A stretch of DNA of 64,000 nt from Akkermansiaceae bacterium. GTDB lineage: Bacteria > Verrucomicrobiota > Verrucomicrobiia > Verrucomicrobiales > Akkermansiaceae. Shown here piece after piece: positions 8,581 through 15,192 of this stretch. A program made the position numbers and the translations under genes. The DNA lies in the NCBI GenBank assembly GCA_903934285.1, contig CAIZNN010000181.1:48765-112764 (forward strand), given 5' to 3'. Numbering within the stretch: the first letter of the stretch is position 1; every line of letters starts with the position of its first letter. The notes beneath the pieces were generated by a model. That model was given only the letters and a program-made list of their open reading frames with translations. It was not told where the DNA came from and made no database searches.

Positions 8581-9180
8581 TTACAACTCCGGATTGATGG
8601 AAATCCGGTCGGTGATGGCTTCGAGGAGCTCAAACGCGGCGTCCTGCACCGAGGAGGTCTCGGTATTGAGGACGAGCGCGGGGTTTTGCGGAGGCTCGAA
8701 CGACCCGTCCTTGCCGGTGAAATGCGCGATCTCGCCCCGGGCCGCCTTGGCGTAGAGACCTTTCACGTCACGCTTTTCGCAAGTGGCATAGGACGCTTCG
8801 ACGTAGACCTCGAACAAATCCGCGCCGAGCAGACCGCGCACCAAGTCGCGGAGTTCGCCGCGCGGGGTGATGGCAGAGACAAAGGTGATGATCCCCTGCG
8901 ACACAAACAATTTAGCCGTCTCGGCAATCCGGCGGATGTTTTCCAGCCGGTCCTCGTCGCTGAACCCCAGGTTTGAATTCAGCCCGCTACGCAGGTTGTC
9001 GCCATCCAGAATAACGGTGACGCGACCTTGCTGGTACAAAACGCGCTCCGCGGCATTGGCGATGGTCGACTTGCCGGACCCGGACAGCCCACAAAGCCAT
9101 ACCACAATGCCACGCTGGCGCAGCAGCACCTGCTTGTCGTGGCGATTGAGGAAGCGGTGGAACTCAGGGTGGATGTTCAT
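8581..9180 (-). CDS. cysC: Adenylyl-sulfate (APS) kinase
   Basis: CysC phosphorylates APS to 3'-phosphoadenylyl-sulfate (PAPS), the donor used by sulfotransferases. At 199 residues it has the usual length. The Walker A motif GLSGSGKST starts near residue 32, followed by LDGDNLRSGLN and SNLGFSDEDR, the APS-binding blocks, and by FVSAITP. The stand-alone kinase with cysD and cysN in a glycan-assembly cluster suggests PAPS supply for sulfation of the polymer. No sulfotransferase gene is visible in the window, so the acceptor step must lie elsewhere, or PAPS feeds ordinary assimilation. Confidence 0.96.
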   Translation of the reverse strand: MNIHPEFHRFLNRHDKQVLLRQRGIVVWLCGLSGSGKSTIANAAERVLYQQGRVTVILDGDNLRSGLNSNLGFSDEDRLENIRRIAETAKLFVSQGIITFVSAITPRGELRDLVRGLLGADLFEVYVEASYATCEKRDVKGLYAKAARGEIAHFTGKDGSFEPPQNPALVLNTETSSVQDAAFELLEAITDRISINPEL

Positions 9181-9275
9181 AAGAAAATCGGAAGAGAGAG
9201 TGGATGCTCTGAATGGCGCAAGGACGGAAGCTCCGAATGGCCGCAGCAGCTGCTGTCGGGGAGTGGGTGGGACGT

Positions 9276-10067
9276 TCAGACGTTGCGACTTTCAGACCCT
9301 CCAACCCGCCGCAACATATCACGAAAAACGTGATAGAGAAAGAGGCAATTGTAAGTTAAGTAACGCCGGAACAGCCGCCGGGGCTCCATGCAGAGCCGGT
9401 AGAGCCATTCCAGCCCCAGCCGCTGCACGAGCGCCGGAGCCTGGTTGACTTCGCCGGCGTGAAACGCGAAGGCCGCCCCAATCGCAAAGTAAACCCCGGG
9501 AGGCAGGCGCTCCTTGTGCCTGGCGATCCATTGCTCCTGCCGCGGGCAGCCGAGCCCAACCCAGATCAGATTGGCGTCGGCCGCGCGGATTCGTTGGCAA
9601 ATCCGCTCAAACTCGTCCGCTGGCCAGTCGCCAAAAGGCGGCGCATAGGTGCCGCCAATGACGGCACCCGGAAAGCGTGACGCAAAAACTGCCGTGAGCT
9701 TGCTCAGCGTGGCCGGTTTCCCGCCTAACAAAAAATGCCGCAACTCCCCCACCCCGGCGCTGGCTTTGAGTACTTCCAGCATCAAGCTGGGACCGTACAC
9801 GCGGTCGCGGAGTTTCTCCGCCGCCGCCAGACGCGAGTTGACCGCCCACAGCAAGGGCATGCCGTCGGGACAAATCAGATCAAAGCGCTCCATGGCTTGA
9901 CCAAAGGCAACATCCGTGCGCGCCAGCGCGGCCACATGGGTATTGGCGGCTGCCACCGCATAGGCGCGCTCACCCGTCCCGGCGCGCTCAATCGCCCATG
10001 CCACCGCGCCCGCGTAATCGGTCGCAGCAATCGGCAAGCCAATGACTGGAATGGTTCGCATACCCAT
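9276..10067 (-). CDS. WecG/TagA/CpsF family glycosyltransferase (GT26)
   Basis: This GT26 enzyme transfers an N-acetylhexosaminuronic acid or N-acetylmannosamine-type sugar onto a lipid-linked acceptor. Diagnostic blocks are CPDGMPLLWA, GGTYAPPFG and VGLGCPRQEQWIARH. The ORF track extends the frame to 10427, but the first 120 residues are arginine-rich and overlap the upstream gene in another frame. The ATG at 10067 (MGMRTIPVIGLPI), or 10061 two codons later, gives about 263 residues, the normal family length. A WbpA-type UDP-HexNAcA producer in the same locus fits this enzyme as its user, though the pairing is inferred. Confidence 0.87.
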   Translation of the reverse strand: MGMRTIPVIGLPIAATDYAGAVAWAIERAGTGERAYAVAAANTHVAALARTDVAFGQAMERFDLICPDGMPLLWAVNSRLAAAEKLRDRVYGPSLMLEVLKASAGVGELRHFLLGGKPATLSKLTAVFASRFPGAVIGGTYAPPFGDWPADEFERICQRIRAADANLIWVGLGCPRQEQWIARHKERLPPGVYFAIGAAFAFHAGEVNQAPALVQRLGLEWLYRLCMEPRRLFRRYLTYNCLFLYHVFRDMLRRVGGSESRNV

Positions 10068-10161
10068 CAATTCGCCGGAATCCCGCGGGGCGGCACGCGC
10101 CCACTTATTTGCCCGCATGGGCGCTGCAGAGGTGCGGCGCACGGGCCGCGCACCAGCTGCC

Positions 10162-11244
10162 TCACACCCGGCAGAACGGTTCGACCGCGCGGAGATTGGC
10201 GTTGCCAGCCAGCGCCTGTGTCCGCAGCTCCGGCTCGTCAAACAGATAGAGCGCGTAGCCGCCGTGGCCCCCCCCACAATATTTGCAGGCAAGCGCTCCG
10301 GGCAGCGGCGGCAATGGTTCCATCCCCTCGTCAAGTTGGCTTTGATGATAGACCGACATCCCTTCAGCCAGACGCTGCCAATCGGCATGCAATGCCCCCT
10401 CCCGGGCAATGCGTGCCGACTCGGCAATCCGCCCGTAATCCCGCGGATGGTTCGCCACGCTGGGGGTGTCGTGAGGTTTGCCAGTCCACAGGATGGCCAG
10501 GCACCCTGTTAGAAAATCCCCGTTCCGCTTGAAGTCAAGCACCGGAGTGTTGCCGGAACGCCAGACACACAGGCCGGTCTCGCGAATCACCGCCGGATCC
10601 TGCCAGCCCACTCCCAGACCAAACTCCGAATCGACCCCATCACGACCGTTGAGCAGCGCCCACGCACCGCTGCCACCCAGGCCGGCCTGCTTCTCATAGG
10701 GCCATTCGCGCAGTGACACCAGCGGTGAAATGGCACAGTTGACGATGAACTCGCCTGGCCGCGCAAAACGCGGCACATCCAACCACCCACCGGCAAAATC
10801 GACGCGCAGCGGCGCCTCGGTGGGCGCCTGCACCCAGCGCACAATCGAACTGGTGGAAACCGGTTCAAACCGCGGCGGGGTCTTGGGCAGCACCGTGTAT
10901 TGAGCACCCACCCGGGCGCACAGCTCGCGCTTGACCTCGCCGTATTTGTCGTCCTCGGTGACGATGAGGAAATCCGGGCGAATGCGCAGGAAATCCTCCG
11001 CGAAATCCAATCCTTCCTGGTGCCCCTGGGTGACAATCACCTCGTCGATCATACGCAGGCCCATCAGCAGGGCGCGCTTGTGATCATCGGGAATCGACGG
11101 CTTGCGGCGCTTGTGGTGCCACAGCACCTCGGCGGAGGCAAACGAGACAATCAGATAATCCCCCAACGCCCGCGCCTCTTCAAAAAACTGCAGGTGGCCG
11201 GCGTGGAGGATGTCGTAACATCCTGAAACAAATACTTTTTTCAT
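10162..11244 (-). CDS. Nucleotidyltransferase-GHMP-kinase-like fusion protein
   Basis: This 360-residue protein has two parts. Residues 1-130 are a cytidylyl/adenylyltransferase domain with the FVSGCYDILHAGH motif (HxGH nucleotide site), as in RfaE2/HldE and TagD. Residues from about 145 resemble a GHMP-superfamily kinase: APLRVDFAGGWLDV matches the opening of heptose-7-phosphate kinases such as HddA, GLGGSGAWALL stands where the GLGSSA motif is expected, and KYCGGGHGGYALYLF resembles motif 3. The kinase part is only about 210 residues against 300-340 normally, so it may be a reduced or non-catalytic domain. It probably makes an activated heptose or related NDP-sugar for the locus, but the substrate is unproven. 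Confidence 0.78.
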   Translation of the reverse strand: MKKVFVSGCYDILHAGHLQFFEEARALGDYLIVSFASAEVLWHHKRRKPSIPDDHKRALLMGLRMIDEVIVTQGHQEGLDFAEDFLRIRPDFLIVTEDDKYGEVKRELCARVGAQYTVLPKTPPRFEPVSTSSIVRWVQAPTEAPLRVDFAGGWLDVPRFARPGEFIVNCAISPLVSLREWPYEKQAGLGGSGAWALLNGRDGVDSEFGLGVGWQDPAVIRETGLCVWRSGNTPVLDFKRNGDFLTGCLAILWTGKPHDTPSVANHPRDYGRIAESARIAREGALHADWQRLAEGMSVYHQSQLDEGMEPLPPLPGALACKYCGGGHGGYALYLFDEPELRTQALAGNANLRAVEPFCRV

Positions 11245-11294
11245 GTGGATTACTCTTGGGCTGCGATGAGCGCGGGAATTTCAGCAATTTGGAT

Positions 11295-12455
11295 TCAAGG
11301 GTGCAGCCAGTCCGCGATGGCGGCTATGACTTCGTCGCATTGGGCGGCGCTCAATTCCGGATAGACCGGAATGCTCAGCACCTCGCCGGTAAGGGATTCA
11401 GACACCGGACATGCCTGGATCGCGTGGGCCGGCAATTGCTTGAAACATGCCTGCTGATGGAGTGCCACCGGATAGTAAATCTCACAGCCAATGCCACGCG
11501 CCGTGAGGTGGCTCTTGAGCGCATCACGCCGGCCCGGCCCTGGCACCCGCAGCGTGAACTGATTCCAGACGTGCCCCCGGTCGGCCGCAGCCTGCGGCAG
11601 CACGATCCGCGCCGCCTCGCCGCCATCGCCGGCCAGCGCCTGGCCGACCCCGGGCAACCGCGACAACCGCGCGATGTAGTCCGTGGCGTTGGCGACCCGG
11701 CCGGCAGTATAGGCTCCAAGGTGCCGCAGCTTCACCCGCAACAGGGCGCACTGGAGTGCATCCATCCGGAAGTTGGCACCCACCGTCGCATGATAATAGC
11801 GCGGATGCATGCCATGATTGCGAATCCGCCGGAGTTGTTCCGCCACCTCCCCATCCTGCGTCGTGACCAATCCACCATCACCAAATCCTCCCAGATTCTT
11901 CGACGGGAAAAAACTGAAGCATCCCATCGCACCGAGCGTGCCGCAACCGCGGCCTTGATAGGTGGCGCCGATCGCTTGCGCCACATCCTCAATGACGCGC
12001 AGCCCGTGGGCCGCGGCAAAAGCGCCGAGGCCAGCCATGTCTGCCGCCTGGCCGAACAAATGCACCGGCACGATCGCTTTGGTCCGCGGCGTGAGACGGG
12101 CCGCCGCGGACTCGAGGTCAAGATTGAAGCTGACCGGGCAGACATCGCAAAACACCGGAATGGCCCCGGTCCGCGCAATGCACCCGGCGGTTGCGAAAAA
12201 CGTGAACGCCGGACATAGCACCTCATCCCCCGGCCCGATGCCAAGGGCCATGAAGGCCGCCAACAGCGCGTCGGTGCCCGATGACATCGACACCGCATGC
12301 CCGGCACCGATGACTGCCGCGCATTCCGCTTCAAACGCCTCCACTTCGTCGCCGAGTATGAAGCGCCCCGTGCGGAGCACTCGGCTGAAGGCCGCGGTGA
12401 GTTCCTCTTCCAGCGGGTGATTCTGGGCATTGACGTCAAGCAGTGGGACGGGCAT
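11295..12455 (-). CDS. DegT/DnrJ/EryC1/StrS-family PLP-dependent sugar aminotransferase
   Basis: The enzyme aminates a keto-sugar nucleotide. The PLP lysine lies in the block FFPSKNLGGFGDGG, with the typical SGTDALLAA near residue 60 and EDVAQAIGA before it. The ATG at 12455 (MPVPLLDVNAQ) is preferred to the track start at 12497, because it opens with the conserved family N-terminus and removes most of the overlap with glf. The protein has 386 residues. In context it would make an amino sugar for the glycan repeat unit, acting after an NDP-4-keto or 3-keto sugar synthase that is not in the window. Confidence 0.9.
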   Translation of the reverse strand: MPVPLLDVNAQNHPLEEELTAAFSRVLRTGRFILGDEVEAFEAECAAVIGAGHAVSMSSGTDALLAAFMALGIGPGDEVLCPAFTFFATAGCIARTGAIPVFCDVCPVSFNLDLESAAARLTPRTKAIVPVHLFGQAADMAGLGAFAAAHGLRVIEDVAQAIGATYQGRGCGTLGAMGCFSFFPSKNLGGFGDGGLVTTQDGEVAEQLRRIRNHGMHPRYYHATVGANFRMDALQCALLRVKLRHLGAYTAGRVANATDYIARLSRLPGVGQALAGDGGEAARIVLPQAAADRGHVWNQFTLRVPGPGRRDALKSHLTARGIGCEIYYPVALHQQACFKQLPAHAIQACPVSESLTGEVLSIPVYPELSAAQCDEVIAAIADWLHP

Positions 12456-12481
12456 GGGATGATCGATTGTTAGTTTGAATC

Positions 12482-13657
12482 TCAGGTGATTGGGCAACCA
12501 TAACGGAGCAGGAGCTTCTCGGCTTCGGCAAGGGCCATGCCGACTACCTGGTCCATGTTATAATAGCGGTAGCTCGCGAGGCGGCCCACAAAGCTCACAT
12601 TCGCTTCGCCAGCCGCCAGCTGGACGTAGCGCTGGTAGGCGGCGCGTGCGTCAGGCGCGGGAATCGGATAGTATGGCTCTTCTCCCCGCTGCCAATCCTT
12701 GGGGTATTCCCGCACGATGGTGGTGGCAGCCACTTGTTGTCCGGTGGCATGCTTGATCTCCACTATCCGGGTCAACGGCACCTCCGGTTCCGGGTAGTTC
12801 ACTTGCATCGCAGGCTGCCAAAACCCGGGCTTGCCCGCAATCGCCTCACGGCCCGCCAGTTGCCCGGGCGAAAATGATTCCGCCTCAAACCGCAACGAGC
12901 GATACGGCAAGGGACCATGCCTGTACGCGAAATATTCATCAACCGCTCCGGTGAACACCAGGTGCCTGCAACGCCAGCGTTGGCGCGCCTCCTGGAAATC
13001 CACCCCAAGATGAAGCTCCACCCCGCCGGACGCCGCCAGCATCCGCTCAAACAGCGCAGTGTATCCGTGCGCCGGCAGCGCTTGGAATTCTTCAGTTAGA
13101 TAGCGGTCGTCGCGATCAATCCGCAGCGGGATGCGGCCGCACACCGACACATCCAACTCGCGCGGATGCCGCCGCCATTGCTTGAGCGTGTAGCTCTCAA
13201 AAAACAGTTCGTAGAGCTCCCTGCCAACCTGCGAGATGATGACTTCCTCCGAATTGCGCGGGGCCGCAATCGGCACCCGCACCGCGGCTAACCACGCGGC
13301 GAATTCCCCGCTGTTTGACGGCCGCCCAAGATACTCCTCAAACGTGTTGAGATTAATCGGAAAGCTCCAATACCGCCCCCGGGCATAACTCTTGATCGTG
13401 TATGCCACCGCGTGCCACCCGGTAAACCGCGACAGGTACTCGACAATCCGCGCGGCATTGGTGCGGAAATAGTGCGGACCGTAGCGATGCACCAAAACCC
13501 CCGCGGCATCGGTTTCATCGTAGGCATTGCCACCAACATGCCCCCGCCGGTCCACCACCACGCAATGCCACCCCGCCGCGGCCAGCCGCTCGGCCATCAC
13601 ACAACCGGCAAACCCGGCGCCGATGATCAGAAAATCTGTGGAGGCGTCCGGTTGCAT
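12482..13657 (-). CDS. glf: UDP-galactopyranose mutase
   Basis: This FAD-dependent enzyme interconverts UDP-galactopyranose and UDP-galactofuranose. At 391 residues it has the family length. The N-terminal motif is IIGAGFAGCVMAERLA, followed by GGNAYDE and HRYGPHYFRT. FFESYTLKQW and the arginine-rich substrate loop later in the protein match Glf. It is the first structural gene after the 373-nt leader that carries ops copy 1. It predicts galactofuranose in the surface polymer, although no obvious galactofuranosyltransferase was recognised here. Confidence 0.93.
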   Translation of the reverse strand: MQPDASTDFLIIGAGFAGCVMAERLAAAGWHCVVVDRRGHVGGNAYDETDAAGVLVHRYGPHYFRTNAARIVEYLSRFTGWHAVAYTIKSYARGRYWSFPINLNTFEEYLGRPSNSGEFAAWLAAVRVPIAAPRNSEEVIISQVGRELYELFFESYTLKQWRRHPRELDVSVCGRIPLRIDRDDRYLTEEFQALPAHGYTALFERMLAASGGVELHLGVDFQEARQRWRCRHLVFTGAVDEYFAYRHGPLPYRSLRFEAESFSPGQLAGREAIAGKPGFWQPAMQVNYPEPEVPLTRIVEIKHATGQQVAATTIVREYPKDWQRGEEPYYPIPAPDARAAYQRYVQLAAGEANVSFVGRLASYRYYNMDQVVGMALAEAEKLLLRYGCPIT

Positions 13658-14030
13658 GCTCGCGTTAGACTGAAATGCCTGCTGCTATCAGCGCCCTCAG
13701 TGGTTGACAGTGGCCGCTCCGGTTGATGCCGCCCGATTCACCCCGCAGCAGCTGGCGCTTGCGCCATCCCGTGGCTTGTGGGTTGGCGCGCATGCCCGGC
13801 GCCGCTGCGCCGCTCATCTCCGCCAGCCCCCGCTCATGGCTCCACGCACGCTACCGCCCTTGGTCGCTCCTCCCGCTTCTTGGAGAAAACCTATCACTTG
13901 GGCTGGGTAATGTTTGGGCTGGCACCGTTTTGCTGTTCTCCCCCTACGGGGAATAGCTCACGGCCACTATCGGTTCAATCATAACAAAACATTTCACGAC
14001 GTTCGCATTGGCTGACTTGGGGCAGTCGCG
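13658..14030 (-). other. Untranslated leader between the NusG paralog and glf
   Basis: No protein-coding frame is credible in these 373 bases. On the minus strand the stretch carries ops copy 1, followed by GC-rich hairpins such as the perfect palindrome TGGCGCTTGCGCCA at 13753-13766, and then glf. This layout (ops first, then potential pause or terminator hairpins, then the structural genes) is what a specialised antiterminator would act on. A long leader of this kind resembles RfaH- or UpxY-controlled operons. Confidence 0.6.
13848..13892 (-). promoter_or_regulatory. ops/JUMPStart-like element, copy 1
   Basis: On the minus strand the element reads AGGTTTTC, 16 variable bases, then the same 21-bp core (containing CCAAGGGCGGTAGCGT) as copy 2 at 6125-6169, here continuing GCGTGG. 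The match to enterobacterial ops (GGCGGTAGCGTG) is perfect over 12 bases. The 16-base spacer differs in sequence from copy 2 but can also pair (CTCC with GGAG), which hints at a conserved RNA or non-template-strand structure. It lies about 190 nt upstream of glf and about 140 nt downstream of the NusG-paralog stop codon. Confidence 0.85.
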
Positions 14031-14579
14031 TCAAGGCATCGGACGCCGCGGCAGCAGGATGGAAAACAGATCCATGTCAATCGCTTGCGGCTGCCCCAGA
14101 AAATCCATCAGGATCTTCACCCGTTCCGCTGCCGGCGCAATGCTCACCACCACCCCGCGCATGCCCGCCAGCGGACCGCTGGCCACTTCGACCTCATCGC
14201 CACACTCAATCGCCGGCGTGACGGTGAGGATTTCCTCGTCCGCGGTGGCATGACTGCGGATCTCCGCGCGCAACACCTCGACGAAGGACTCCGGCACCGA
14301 CGGAATCTCCGGCCCGAACCGCACCAGCCCACGCACGCCTTGGCAAAAGGTCACCGCCCGCTCGCTTTCCATTAGCTTGAACTTCGCCAACAGATAGCCC
14401 GGAAACAACGGCTCCAGCCACCATACCGTGCCTCGCCGCGTCGCCTTGCGATACCTCAAGCGCGGACAAAACACCTCGATGCCCTCCAGTTCGCGCAGAT
14501 GCTCGGCGGCTATGTGCTCCCGCTTCGTCTGGGTGCGCACGCAAAACCACGCCGCTTCGTTCATGTCAAATTCGTTCAT
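14031..14579 (-). CDS. RfaH/UpxY-like NusG paralog (specialised transcription antiterminator)
   Basis: This protein has an N-terminal NGN domain (WFCVRTQTKREHIAAEHL, then EPLFPGYLLAKF) and a C-terminal KOW segment (GDEVEVASGPLAGMRGVVV). The LVRFGPEIPSVP block resembles the corresponding region of RfaH. The chosen ATG at 14579 overlaps the upstream regulator stop in an ATGA arrangement and gives about 182 residues. The extra 18 codons of the track ORF lie inside the regulator gene. Such paralogs bind RNA polymerase at ops-type sites and let it read through long glycan operons. Two ops-like elements lie downstream on the same strand. Confidence 0.9.
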   Translation of the reverse strand: MNEFDMNEAAWFCVRTQTKREHIAAEHLRELEGIEVFCPRLRYRKATRRGTVWWLEPLFPGYLLAKFKLMESERAVTFCQGVRGLVRFGPEIPSVPESFVEVLRAEIRSHATADEEILTVTPAIECGDEVEVASGPLAGMRGVVVSIAPAAERVKILMDFLGQPQAIDMDLFSILLPRRPMP

Positions 14580-15106
14580 TCCCCTAAGAGTTTTTGAAGT
14601 ACCGGTAGCACCCGCCCGCTGCTGCGCATCCAATGCTCAATGCGCCCCAACCGTTCGGTTAGAAATTCCCGCCGCTCGGGGTTGCCTTCCACCCGCACCG
14701 CCTCCCCAAGCCGCCCGATCTTCACTTTGCCGCTATCCAGATGGGGGCGGATTTGCTCGCGGATGAAGCCGCCGACCAAGCGTTTCAATTCCACTGCCGG
14801 CTCGAAATACGTCCGCCGTTCCTCGCCCACCGCCGCCTCACGGACCGCCCCGAGCCCCTTCAAGGCACGCAAGCCTTGGCTGGCCGAGCCCTTGCTGATG
14901 CCCAACCGCAGCACCAAGTCATCCAACGCCAGCGGCTCCTGCGAAATAAACAACAACCCGTATATCTCCCCTATCGACCGGGGCAAACCCAGCACCCTCA
15001 CCCCATCCACAAAAAAATCCACCACCTGCCGCTCCAGCGCTCCAAGCTCACTCGCTCCCTTTGACTCATTGTCCAACTGGCGGTTCATGGCCAACATTGT
15101 AGCCAC
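14576..15106 (-). CDS. GbsR/MarR-type winged-helix transcriptional regulator
   Basis: A 176-residue DNA-binding protein. The winged helix-turn-helix lies around residues 42-90 (SIGEIYGLLF, then LGISKGSASQGLRALKGLGAV), a pattern typical of GbsR/OpuAR-like members of the MarR superfamily. Several in-frame ATGs exist at 15106, 15097 and 15088. The last (MNRQLDNESK) leaves more room behind the upstream palindrome and is a reasonable alternative. It overlaps the NusG-paralog gene by 4 nt, so the two are almost certainly co-translated, and together they form a two-protein control module for the polysaccharide genes. The effector is unknown. Confidence 0.82.
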   Translation of the reverse strand: MATMLAMNRQLDNESKGASELGALERQVVDFFVDGVRVLGLPRSIGEIYGLLFISQEPLALDDLVLRLGISKGSASQGLRALKGLGAVREAAVGEERRTYFEPAVELKRLVGGFIREQIRPHLDSGKVKIGRLGEAVRVEGNPERREFLTERLGRIEHWMRSSGRVLPVLQKLLGE

Positions 15107-15117
15107 GGTGACGGGTT

Positions 15118-15137
15118 GTTCAATCTTTTTTGAACAG
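15118..15137. promoter_or_regulatory. Operator-like palindrome TGTTCA-N8-TGAACA, copy 1
   Basis: TGTTCAATCTTTTTTGAACA lies 12 bp upstream of the first possible start of the GbsR/MarR-type gene. It extends to about 10 paired bases a side if a T-G wobble is allowed. It shares both arms and spacer length with the copy at 6248-6267. Position and symmetry suggest autoregulation. Confidence 0.6.
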
Positions 15138-15192
15138 CCCGCGAGGAATTCCGCTTGTTTTGCCCCCGCCCCGCTCGTCTTCAGTCGTCACT

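Noticed and set aside
13918-13935. Second sigma-54 promoter, TGGCACCGTTTTGC, on the plus strand
   Set aside because: The GG to GC spacing is one base short and no plus-strand gene follows.
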